DNA of 64,000 nucleotides from JANXMY01 sp964251675 (GTDB lineage: Bacteria > Armatimonadota > Armatimonadia > Armatimonadales > Capsulimonadaceae), in the NCBI GenBank assembly GCA_964251675.1, contig CAXUKS010000009.1, forward strand, positions 65,239-129,238, read 5' to 3'. The position numbers and the translations under genes were made by a program. Positions 15,266 through 23,024 of this stretch are shown here, in pieces. Every line of letters starts with the position of its first letter. Within the stretch, counting starts at the first letter, position 1. Under the pieces are notes generated by a model. That model made no database searches and was not told the origin of the DNA. It saw only the letters and a program-made list of their open reading frames with translations.

Positions 15266-16876
15266 ATGCGGCATCGACCGCTTCTGGTTTGGACGGCGGC
15301 GTTTGCGGCGGGCATCGGGCTGGGCGCTCTGTGTTCCCTGCCGCCGCTGCTGCTCTTGCTGATGTTTGCTGTCGGTGCGGGGCTTCTGCTTGCGGGTGGT
15401 CGCTTCCCAGTACTGCTGGTCCTCAGCCTGCTGCCGCTGGGGGTGTGCGCGGGGGCGGTGCGCCTCGCTGCGTTTCAGGGGGTTCCCCCGACGGATATTT
15501 CCCACCGCGCCGACCGGCCTGCGCCGCTGACACTGCTTGGAACTGTGCAAAGCGACCCGGAGCCGCGCCGGGGCGGGCGGGAAACATTTTATTTTCGCAC
15601 GGAGCAGGCCCATCAGCGCGGGCGCGACGCGGCGGTGACGGGCGATGTGTATGTCACGCTGGGGCCGGAGGCCGTCAAGACGTGCCGCCCCGAGGGCGGC
15701 GATCGGCTAAGGCTGACGGGGACGCTGCAAACGCCGGAAGCGGCGACCAACCCCGGCGCGTTTTCTTGGCACGACTATCTGGCGCGGCGGGCGGTCTATG
15801 CCGAGATGCGTGTGACCCGTCCCGGCGCGGCGCAGAAGCTGGACGGCGGCGGGGGTGGGCCATTTTTGCGGGCGGCGTGGCGCGTCAAGGCATATGTCGT
15901 GGCGGCGCTTGCCCGCGCCCTGCCGGGGCCGCCGGGGGCGGTGCTGGGCGGCATCCTGATTGGCCGCCGCTCGGAGCTGGCCCCGGACCTGATGGCCGAC
16001 TTTGTGCGAACCGGCACGGTGCATATTCTGGCCTCGGCAGGGCTGCACGTCGGCATTGTGGCGTTCTGGCTGGAGCGCCTCCTGCGCCGCCTCGCCCTGC
16101 CGCGTGGAGGGCGGGCGCTGGTGCTGATCGCTGTGCTGGTGCTGTATGCGCTGGTCTGCGGGGGACGGCCCGCCGTGGTGCGGGCGGTAGTGGTGGCCGC
16201 TGTCTGGTTTGGCGGCCTGCTGTGGGAGCGGACGCCGGACCCGCCGACTTCGGTAGCCGCCGCCGCGCTGCTGATTTTGCTGCTTCAGCCGACCGCGCTT
16301 TTGGAAGCCGGGTTCCAGATGTCGTTTCTGACGGTCCTGACCCTGGCCGTGGCGATGCCCGTGTGGGACGGTTTCTGGCGGCCCCGCATCCGCACCCGCA
16401 TTTCGGCCCCGCGCCCCGCACGGGCGGTTCTGTGGGCGGTGGAGGGCATCGGGCTGTCGCTGCTGGCGCAGGTGGGCAGCCTGCCGGTCGTGGCGGCGTC
16501 CTATAACGAGTTTTCGCTGTCGGGGTGGCTGGCGAACTGCCTGGTCGTGCCGCTCCTCTTTGTGCTGATCCCGCTGGGCTGGCTGGGTATTGGCGCGGCC
16601 TGCGTGTGGCACGCAGGCGGGGCCATCATTCTCAGCGCGGCGGGGTGGGGGATTGCGCTGATCGTGAGGATTGTCCGCGTCTTCGGCGAAGCGTCGTGGG
16701 CGTCGCTGGCCGTGCCGACCCCGCCCCCGGCCCTGATGCTGGCCTTCTACGCCGCTGTGTTCGCCGCCTGCGCCCGCCTCGGGGAGCGCCTGCCGCCTGC
16801 CCCTGCATTCACGGAGGAATTCCCATGCCCGATGACAGGTCCCAGCCCCTTGACCCATCCCGACGACGACTGCTGA
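15266..16876 (+). CDS. ComEC/Rec2-type competence membrane protein
   Basis: A 536-residue polytopic membrane protein. Residues 1-60 hold membrane helices, about 65-200 form a DUF4131-like soluble part, and the competence domain follows with GRRSELAPDLMADFVRTGTVHILASAGLHVGIV, equivalent to the 'HLLAISGLHVG' signature, then several more helices. ComEC is the inner-membrane channel for DNA uptake. The start MRHRPLLVW is chosen because GGAGG lies about 6 nt upstream. The metallo-beta-lactamase domain usually fused at the C-terminus is absent here and encoded by the next gene, which overlaps by 52 bp. Confidence 0.88.
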   Translation: MRHRPLLVWTAAFAAGIGLGALCSLPPLLLLLMFAVGAGLLLAGGRFPVLLVLSLLPLGVCAGAVRLAAFQGVPPTDISHRADRPAPLTLLGTVQSDPEPRRGGRETFYFRTEQAHQRGRDAAVTGDVYVTLGPEAVKTCRPEGGDRLRLTGTLQTPEAATNPGAFSWHDYLARRAVYAEMRVTRPGAAQKLDGGGGGPFLRAAWRVKAYVVAALARALPGPPGAVLGGILIGRRSELAPDLMADFVRTGTVHILASAGLHVGIVAFWLERLLRRLALPRGGRALVLIAVLVLYALVCGGRPAVVRAVVVAAVWFGGLLWERTPDPPTSVAAAALLILLLQPTALLEAGFQMSFLTVLTLAVAMPVWDGFWRPRIRTRISAPRPARAVLWAVEGIGLSLLAQVGSLPVVAASYNEFSLSGWLANCLVVPLLFVLIPLGWLGIGAACVWHAGGAIILSAAGWGIALIVRIVRVFGEASWASLAVPTPPPALMLAFYAAVFAACARLGERLPPAPAFTEEFPCPMTGPSPLTHPDDDC

Positions 16877-17784
16877 GATACGCGCCGCTTCTGCCTCTGC
16901 CGCCGCTGCTGTGGTGGGCGGCCACCCGCCGCCCGGACCCGGATGCCGGAAAGCTCAAAGTGACAGCTATTGATGTCGGCCAGGGCGATTCTACGCTTAT
17001 TCAGACCCCCTCGGGCCGCACGATTTTGATGGACGGCGGCGGCTCGTCGGATGAGACGTCGGCGGATGCCAGCGATGTCGGCCTCAAAATCGTCGTCCCG
17101 TTTCTGCAATACCTGGGCCTGAGCCATCTGGACGTGCTAATCTTGACCCACCCCCACGGCGACCATGTCGGCGGTCTCGCCGCCGTCCTGCGGGCGCTGC
17201 CCATCGGCACGATTTTAGACGGGACCACCCTGCCGTACCCGTCCCCTGCCTACTTGGGCTTCCACGCCCTCGTCGCCGCCCGCCAGATTCCCTGCACCCG
17301 CGCCGTGCGCGGGCAGACCTTAGACATGGGCGACGGCGTCGTGCTGACCGTCCTGAACCCGCCCCCGGACCCCGTGTTCGGGGTGTCCGCCGCCTACGGG
17401 GCGGACACCGACGACGCCACGATCAACAACTATTCGCTGTCCGTGCGCCTCGCCTATGGCCGCACCCGCTTTGTCTTGACCGGCGACGCCGAAACCGACG
17501 CCGAGGGTTCCATGCTGGCCTCCGGCCTGGAGTTATCCTGCGATGTCCTCCACGCGGGCCACCACGGCGCGAAAAACGCCACCGGCGACGACTGGCTTTC
17601 CCGCCTCGCGCCCCCGATGGCCGTCATTTCCTGTGGCCGCCACAACCACTTTGGGCATCCGGCCCCGTCCACCCTGGCCCGCTTAGAGTCTCACGGCGTC
17701 CAGACCTTCCGCACCGACCATCAGGGGGCCATCACCTTCGTCAGCGACGGCAAAGCCGTCACCGCCCGGCCCTATTTGAAGTAG
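16825..17784 (+). CDS. ComEC-associated metallo-beta-lactamase fold protein
   Basis: 319 residues. A basic N-terminus and hydrophobic stretch (RRRLLRYAPLLPLPPLLWW) form a signal or membrane anchor, then a metallo-beta-lactamase domain begins with KVTAIDVGQGDSTLIQTPSGRTILMDGG. The metal motif is THPHGDHVGG, with later ligands in LTGDAE and AGHHGA. This is the domain that in most ComEC proteins is fused after the channel and is thought to degrade the non-transported strand. GGAGG lies 7 nt before the ATG at 16825, inside the end of comEC, so the pair is a split ComEC. Confidence 0.88.
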   Translation: MPDDRSQPLDPSRRRLLRYAPLLPLPPLLWWAATRRPDPDAGKLKVTAIDVGQGDSTLIQTPSGRTILMDGGGSSDETSADASDVGLKIVVPFLQYLGLSHLDVLILTHPHGDHVGGLAAVLRALPIGTILDGTTLPYPSPAYLGFHALVAARQIPCTRAVRGQTLDMGDGVVLTVLNPPPDPVFGVSAAYGADTDDATINNYSLSVRLAYGRTRFVLTGDAETDAEGSMLASGLELSCDVLHAGHHGAKNATGDDWLSRLAPPMAVISCGRHNHFGHPAPSTLARLESHGVQTFRTDHQGAITFVSDGKAVTARPYLK

Positions 17785-17808
17785 CAATTCTGTGGTATGA
17801 TAGGGGAA

Positions 17809-18606
17809 ATGTCTGAACAGCCTGCCTCCCAATCTCCGATGTCCGAAAGCCACAAAAGCGCCCTTGTGGTGGCCTACTTCCTGTCCCGGTGCGACAAAAA
17901 AGGCGTGCAGGCACTCGGCTACCAAACATGGGAAGAGGCTTACGCGCAAATCGGGCAAAAACTGAACGTCTTGCCCATGACAATCAAGCAGATGCGCGAC
18001 TCGTTTGACCCGTACTGCTCGCCCGTGCGGAAGGGCTGGCATCAGCGTTCCCCCTTGCGCTCCCGCGTTCTGGTCATGGAAGCCTACTCCGAAGTCAGCA
18101 GTGAGGCGCTCTTTCAGATTGCCCACGAGATTGTTCATGGGACCGGCAATACCCTTGCCGTTTACACGGCTCCACTGGCCTCAGTCGCCGCCAGTGACAA
18201 AAGCGCCGACATTCTGGCCGATAATCTGGCCTTCGCCGCCCGCCTTCGCACCGGGGAAGCCGCCGAAGACTACTTCAAACTGCAGTATCCGACCCTGCCG
18301 CAGTTTGCCGGGCTGGAACTGGAAGACACGCGCAAACTCGGCACCGGCTTTGATTTTCGCCTGCACGGCCCCGGCATCCTCCGAGCCGTGGAAGTCAAAG
18401 GACTGATTGGCCCGTCCGGGTCGGTGGCGTTCACTGACAAAGAGTGGTCCGTCGCGCACTCTCTGAAGCACAACTACATTCTTGCGCTCGTCCGCTCCCT
18501 GCAAACCACACCGACACTGGAACTCATGGCTGACCCGGCGGCCCATATCCCGGCGGTGAAACGAACCATCGAAACCGTGTCTGTTTATTGGAGTGCCCAA
18601 TTATGA
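17809..18606 (+). CDS. DUF3883 domain protein, predicted nuclease
   Basis: 265 residues counted from the ATG at 17809. The N-terminal half (HKSALVVAYFLSRCDKKG, WEEAYAQIGQ) resembles the helical module found ahead of many restriction endonucleases. The C-terminal part matches DUF3883: GTGFDFRL (D182) then AVEVKGLIGPSG (E195-x-K197) and FTDKEWSVAHSLKHNYILALV, a PD-(D/E)xK-like arrangement. TATGAT ends 7 nt before the ATG, suggesting a leaderless message; an in-frame ATG 12 nt upstream overlaps that hexamer. It overlaps a zinc mini-protein gene by 4 bp and is followed by an adenine methylase gene. I infer a restriction endonuclease. Confidence 0.75.
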   Translation: MSEQPASQSPMSESHKSALVVAYFLSRCDKKGVQALGYQTWEEAYAQIGQKLNVLPMTIKQMRDSFDPYCSPVRKGWHQRSPLRSRVLVMEAYSEVSSEALFQIAHEIVHGTGNTLAVYTAPLASVAASDKSADILADNLAFAARLRTGEAAEDYFKLQYPTLPQFAGLELEDTRKLGTGFDFRLHGPGILRAVEVKGLIGPSGSVAFTDKEWSVAHSLKHNYILALVRSLQTTPTLELMADPAAHIPAVKRTIETVSVYWSAQL

Positions 18607-18833
18607 GCGTTATCCCTGGCCCCCGCCCGGAACAAAACAAATACGGTGAAGATTTGGATTATTCCGGAGGCTTTATCCTGAACTTCCAGTACTGGGATTG
18701 CTCCTGCCAAGATGAGAACTACATTCACTCGGTGCTTAATCCCCACTGCTGGCGATGCGGGGCATCCTGGCCGGAAATGCCAAACTCCCGCGAACCGGAA
18801 GTTCAAGCTCTGCGCGAGCGTATGAACTTCTAA
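18603..18833 (+). CDS. Small protein with putative zinc-binding cysteines
   Basis: 76 residues starting MSVIPGPRPEQNKYG. The ATG overlaps the stop of the nuclease gene (ATGA), indicating coupled translation. It holds WDCSCQDENYIHSVLNPHCWRCGASWPEMP: two CxC/CxxC pairs with a histidine between, suggesting a single zinc site. I do not recognise the family. Being locked between a predicted nuclease and a methylase, it may be an accessory subunit or specificity factor (inference). Confidence 0.65.
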   Translation: MSVIPGPRPEQNKYGEDLDYSGGFILNFQYWDCSCQDENYIHSVLNPHCWRCGASWPEMPNSREPEVQALRERMNF

Positions 18834-18899
18834 TGAGCGATTGGGCGGTGGAGGCAGTCTGAGACGGAAGAATAGGGTATTCTGTTTTTAGAAATCACC

Positions 18900-19793
18900 A
18901 TGAGTAAATTGATCGCCTTCGGCTGGTACGGAGGAAAATATAGCCATCTGGACTGGCTGCTGCCGCTGCTGCCTCCGGCGACCCACTTCTGCGATGTCTT
19001 CGGCGGCTCGGCGGCCGTTCTGCTGAACCGCGTCCCCTCGCCCGTCGAGACGTACAACGATCTGGACAGCGAAGTGGTCAACTTCTTCCGGGTTCTGCGC
19101 GGCGACAAAGACCGTCTGGCCGAAGCTATCGGCCTGACCCCGTTTTCGCGGGAAGAGCTGGCCCTCGCCAGCCGCCGGGAAGACGGCTTGACCGATCTGG
19201 AGCGTGCCCGCCGCTTCTTTGTCTGTGTCCGGCAGGTGCGAACCGGGCTGGCCCAGAAAGCAAGTGCGGGCCGCTGGGCACACTGCCTCCTCACCAGCCG
19301 CGCAGGCATGGCGGGGGCGGTGTCGCGCTGGCTCGGCAGTGTGGAAGACCTGTCCGAAATCGCCCAGCGGCTTCTCCGGGTTCAGATTGAAAACGCGCCT
19401 GCGCTGGAAGTCATCCGCCGCTATGACTCGGCAGACACGCTTTTGTACTGCGACCCTCCGTACCCGCACGGCTCACGCGGCGACAGCCAGGCTTACCGCC
19501 ATGAGATGTCCGATGACGACCACCGCCGCCTGGCGGGCGCTCTGCACGGCGTCAAAGCCAAAGTCGCCCTCTCCGGCTACCACGGCCCACTGATGCGCGA
19601 ACTGTACGACGACTGGCACTGCGTGGAAGCCCCCGAAAAGCTCTGTCACTCAGTCAAAACTCTGAGAACGGAAGTCCTCTGGGTCAACTACGAACTCTCG
19701 AAAGAAACTTCATGGCCGCGCCCCCAGAAATCCTCGCCGTTGCTTTTCGACGCAGGGACGCGACCAACCCGATTACGTTCTAAATGTACTTAG
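18900..19793 (+). CDS. D12-class DNA adenine methylase (Dam family)
   Basis: A 297-residue alpha-class N6-adenine methyltransferase. SAM motif I is in FCDVFGGSAAVLLNR (about residues 31-45) and the catalytic motif is DPPYPHG (185-191); AFGWYGGKYSHL at the N-terminus is the family's first motif. The middle is the target recognition region. TATTCT at 18872 is a plausible -10, so it may have its own promoter. Position after the DUF3883 nuclease and zinc mini-protein suggests it protects host DNA from that nuclease. The last 30 residues are basic and low in complexity and may be an extension. Confidence 0.9.
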   Translation: MSKLIAFGWYGGKYSHLDWLLPLLPPATHFCDVFGGSAAVLLNRVPSPVETYNDLDSEVVNFFRVLRGDKDRLAEAIGLTPFSREELALASRREDGLTDLERARRFFVCVRQVRTGLAQKASAGRWAHCLLTSRAGMAGAVSRWLGSVEDLSEIAQRLLRVQIENAPALEVIRRYDSADTLLYCDPPYPHGSRGDSQAYRHEMSDDDHRRLAGALHGVKAKVALSGYHGPLMRELYDDWHCVEAPEKLCHSVKTLRTEVLWVNYELSKETSWPRPQKSSPLLFDAGTRPTRLRSKCT

Positions 19794-20082
19794 AGACCGC
19801 TCCGCAAAGGCTTTGGCTAGAATGCAAGGCCAAACAGAGACGGTGAATGGCAATATCCCAATCTGGCCGAAAGCCAGAACGAATATCTTCGGAAACGACA
19901 TCCGAAAGCGTCAAAATCCCTCGACAGGCAAATGCAACGTCATCGAAATTGTCAATTTTTTCCTGTGTTTGTTCTGCCATGTGGCAGTCAGTACAGAGGC
20001 AATTCAGCAGCTCGTTCTCCGTGACAAGAGGTGCGCCACAGAAAACACAGTCAATATCGGGTAAAGTGTTTTCAGAGTTCAT
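19780..20082 (-). CDS. Hypothetical protein with N-terminal zinc ribbon-like motif
   Basis: 100 residues. Residues 10-35 contain CVFCGAPLVTENELLNCLCTDCHMAEQ, i.e. CxxC...CxxC, a likely zinc knuckle; the rest (TLSDVVSEDIRSGFRPDWDIAIHRLCLALHSSQ) is not recognised. It converges with the methylase gene, overlapping it by 14 bp, and lies 64 bp downstream of the DndB-like gene on the same strand. AT-rich like that gene, so they may have arrived together. Function unknown. Confidence 0.5.
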   Translation of the reverse strand: MNSENTLPDIDCVFCGAPLVTENELLNCLCTDCHMAEQTQEKIDNFDDVAFACRGILTLSDVVSEDIRSGFRPDWDIAIHRLCLALHSSQSLCGAVSKYI

Positions 20083-20146
20083 TGGAAATTGGGCTCCTTC
20101 TGATGGGCGGGGTGTGCAATACCTCGCCCATCAATTATCTTTGTGG

Positions 20147-21370
20147 TTATTCTATTTCTAGTTTGGGATGTTCTCCTTTGTCCTCCGTTGCTGTTTCGAG
20201 GCCAATAGCCTGTTTGACGGCAGCCACAGCCATTTTGACTGGGGTATTATTGGTTTTCAGTTTCTCTCCCTCAATGATGTTTCCTTGCCACAAGGGAGCA
20301 GTGCGCTTGAAGTCAAGTTGTGCAAGTTTCTGAACCATCTCCTCACGGTCAGATCGATCTGTCCACATGATAGAATAGCCGACACGACTAATAACTTGTA
20401 AGCCTGTTGCCGTCAAGTCCACATACTCGGCACGATGAGAAGGAATGTCAACCTTCTGGCGGCTGGGATCACCTCCTGATAAAGCAATTTGGTTCCAAAC
20501 GTCGTTGTACTGAGAGAATGTCTGATAAAACCAAACAATGCCATCTTCGTACATTCTTTTGTGCTCACTCGTCAGGCGTTCGCTTGCTGATCGGCTCAAC
20601 TCGTCAGCGGTCACAATCGAATTGCCCAACAGCAACTCTGCCACACAAAACCGCATCTGGTTGAGCGTAAACAAGTTCAGAGAGGTTTTTCCTATACTTT
20701 TGGATGTTTTATCCACTCGTCCTTTGAGTGCTGGGATTTCTTCTGTAACCCTTTTGAGCAGGCTAAACAGAGGACTGCGCGAGTTGAAAGCTGCAAGCAA
20801 CGAACTAGGAATGGGCTTGGTCTGAGCGCAATCCGCGAAGTCTTGATGAATTTGATCCATATCGTCTTCGATGACCAAATTCACCGCAACTGCGCTCTTC
20901 TCCAAGTCAGCCCGACGCTCTACGGCGTCTATTATAGCTGCAATCCGGTGTTGTCCATCTGTGACATAGAACTGCATACCAGGAGGTAATAACGCAACGA
21001 CATTCCGAGTTGGTGCTTCTGTCCGTGTCGTAAAGCAACGGAGTTCGTTGCTAACATTCAATGTGATAGGAGGTAAGATGAAATCTTCTTCGTTTTGCAA
21101 GTAATTACTAATCACTTTGACATGGTCAGGCATCAGAGGGCGGTTACGCCGAATCTGGGGGTCTTCGCCTTTTTTAACGGAATCTAATCGGACCCTTTCA
21201 ATCAGAATTCGCAGAGGGAGGCTTGTGGAAATCATGTATCGGTTTGACTGCCGATAAAGGACCCCGTTGATTGGGGTACACATAATTGCAGCCCCCTCTT
21301 TGAGGGCCTGGTTTTGGGCCTCATCAAAGGTGTCAAGTTCACGAATGTTTGTTTCCGGTAGCGTAGACAT
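20147..21370 (-). CDS. DGQHR domain protein, DndB-like
   Basis: 407 residues with YVTDGQHRIAAI (DGQHR at 138-142), the hallmark of DndB, a protein that regulates or assists phosphorothioate DNA modification. PLMPDHVKVISNYL and FILPPITLNV before the motif also fit the family. No dndA/C/D/E genes are seen, so this is an orphan, as DGQHR proteins often are near other modification systems. The region is distinctly AT-rich and the leader is AT-rich too, consistent with horizontal acquisition. A role with the adjacent methylase is possible but unproven. Confidence 0.8.
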   Translation of the reverse strand: MSTLPETNIRELDTFDEAQNQALKEGAAIMCTPINGVLYRQSNRYMISTSLPLRILIERVRLDSVKKGEDPQIRRNRPLMPDHVKVISNYLQNEEDFILPPITLNVSNELRCFTTRTEAPTRNVVALLPPGMQFYVTDGQHRIAAIIDAVERRADLEKSAVAVNLVIEDDMDQIHQDFADCAQTKPIPSSLLAAFNSRSPLFSLLKRVTEEIPALKGRVDKTSKSIGKTSLNLFTLNQMRFCVAELLLGNSIVTADELSRSASERLTSEHKRMYEDGIVWFYQTFSQYNDVWNQIALSGGDPSRQKVDIPSHRAEYVDLTATGLQVISRVGYSIMWTDRSDREEMVQKLAQLDFKRTAPLWQGNIIEGEKLKTNNTPVKMAVAAVKQAIGLETATEDKGEHPKLEIE

Positions 21371-21520
21371 AGTGTTTCTCCTGTTTGGGATTTGATGTGA
21401 TTAAATTATAACACTATTTAATTCAAAAGTAAACGTAAAACGTTCATTTTTGGAAGTTGTTTTATAAATAAGAACATTTTTATCAGAAGAATTTGCTCGT
21501 CAGGCATAGAAAATTAACTG

Positions 21521-21757
21521 ATGAGTATCAAGCCAATCAAATCTGACCCAGACTATGATGCCACACTGGAAGAGATCGAGCGCCTTTTTGCTTCGGAGCC
21601 GGGCAGCGAGGAAGCCAACCGGCTGAAAGTGCTGACAGTTCTCGCGCAGTACTATCAGCGCACGCACTTTCCTGTCGGCCCGCCCGATTTGCGGTCGGCG
21701 ATTGAGTTTGAATTGGACAGACGCGGCCTGACCTCTCAAGCCTGGTCTGCATCTTGA
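21521..21757 (+). pseudogene. Truncated HigA-like antitoxin
   Basis: 78 residues: IKPIKSDPDYDATLEEIERLFASEPGSEEANRLKVLTVLAQYYQRTHFPVGPPDLRSAIEFELDRRGL. This is the N-terminal dimerisation part of HigA-type antitoxins, which normally continues into a helix-turn-helix of about 50 residues. Here it stops 9 residues after the domain boundary (TSQAWSAS). No toxin gene is next to it. It is probably a remnant, though a short regulator of a distant toxin cannot be excluded. Confidence 0.6.
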
Positions 21758-21995
21758 AAGCGCCCATCAAAATTGCCCCGTTGCGTTTGAAGAAAGCGCC
21801 CGCCAGAGACTCCGCCGTCTCCGGCGGGCGCGTTTTGCTGTCTGCCGCAACCCCCGTATTCTTCAATCCTCGTATTCTTCCCGTGAGACCTCTTGGGGCC
21901 GATGCCGACAATCGGTGTATCACCGACTTGCTGACCACTGATTGCCCTCTGCCGTCGACGGCGTAACCATAAGAACCCGAGTAAGAGACCCCACT

Positions 21996-22847
21996 ATGAA
22001 GAATGCGTACCTAGAGAGCCTGCTGTCCCGCATTGCCGACGTGCCGACGCTGCCGACGAGCGTTCTGCGCGTCATGCAGATGATTGAAGACCCATTTTGC
22101 TCGTCGTCGGACCTGGCGAAAGTCATTCAGGCGGACCCGGCGATGGCCGCGAAAGTCCTGAAGCTGGCGAACTCTTCCTATTACGGCTTTCGGCAGAAGA
22201 TCGGCAATGTCCCGCAGGCGGTCACGCTGCTGGGGTTTGCCACTCTCAAAAACACCCTGCTGGCTGCTGCCGTCTTTGATATGTTCCGCGTTGCGGGCAC
22301 GGGCTTTGACCTGAACGCCCTGTGGAAGCATTCGGTCACGACCGCCACGGCGGCCAAGCTGATTGCCAAGCGCGTGCGCTATCCGCAGAGCGAGAAGGCG
22401 TTCACGGCGGCGCTGCTGCATGATGTCGGCAAGATCATTCTGGCGCGGTTTCTCCCGCAGGCCCTGTCCGAGATTGTGGACACCGTACTGGGCGAGCAGA
22501 TGGCGATGTATGACGCCGAAAAGAAGGTGCTGGGGCTGTCGCACCCCGCCCTCGGGGCGTGGACTCTGGGCCGCTGGGGCCTGCCGTCGCCGATTGTGGA
22601 GGCTGTGGAGTTTCACCACCACCCGACCCGTGCCCAGACCTCATTTGACCTGGCCGCGATTGTGTACCTCGCCAACATTCTGGCCCACCGCTCCGGCATC
22701 GGCAGCGGCGGAGACACGATGATGCGTGAGATGGACCCGATGGTTCTGGAGTATTTCAGCCTCACCGAATCCGATATGCGCGACCTCGGCGAGAGTTTAG
22801 CCTTCAAGCGGCTGGAAATCGAGTCGTATGCCGCCTCGGCGGCGTAA
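21996..22847 (+). CDS. HDOD domain protein
   Basis: 283 residues. The HDOD domain, a metal-less relative of HD phosphohydrolases, covers about 10-210: PTLPTSVLRVMQMIEDP, DPAMAAKVLKLANSSYYG, VPQAVTLLGFATLKNTLL, ALLHDVGKIILARF and HPALGAWTLGRWGLPSPIVEAVEFHH. Such proteins act in signalling, often with c-di-GMP or chemotaxis systems, but usually without catalysis. I prefer the start MKNAYLESL at 21996, after AAGAGA, over an in-frame codon at 21942. The 240 bp upstream hold no gene I recognise. Confidence 0.9.
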   Translation: MKNAYLESLLSRIADVPTLPTSVLRVMQMIEDPFCSSSDLAKVIQADPAMAAKVLKLANSSYYGFRQKIGNVPQAVTLLGFATLKNTLLAAAVFDMFRVAGTGFDLNALWKHSVTTATAAKLIAKRVRYPQSEKAFTAALLHDVGKIILARFLPQALSEIVDTVLGEQMAMYDAEKKVLGLSHPALGAWTLGRWGLPSPIVEAVEFHHHPTRAQTSFDLAAIVYLANILAHRSGIGSGGDTMMREMDPMVLEYFSLTESDMRDLGESLAFKRLEIESYAASAA

Positions 22848-22869
22848 TCGAGGTGTTTCCAGCCCATTT

Positions 22870-22998
22870 GGAGACCTACCACCTTGTTCCTTCGTCACAG
22901 GGTCCTCCCTCAAGGGAGGATCAAGATAATCCCGGAGGGCAGGGACAAGCCCTGCTCCTACAGGTTTGGCCCTGTAGAGAACAAGATGGTAGGTCTCC
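22870..22998. repeat. Nested palindromic intergenic element
   Basis: Outer arms at 22870-22889 and 22979-22998 are inverted repeats of 20 nt with one mismatch. Smaller hairpins inside include CCTCCCTCAAGGGAGG and CTACAGG...CCTGTAG. Fills the gap after the HDOD gene. Confidence 0.7.
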
Positions 22999-23024
22999 AG
23001 CTCTTCAAGTCCCCGTAACTCCCT

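Noticed and set aside
15721..16858. Arg/Gly-rich long frames antisense to comEC
   Set aside because: Compositional shadows of a GC-rich membrane protein gene without ribosome sites or motifs.
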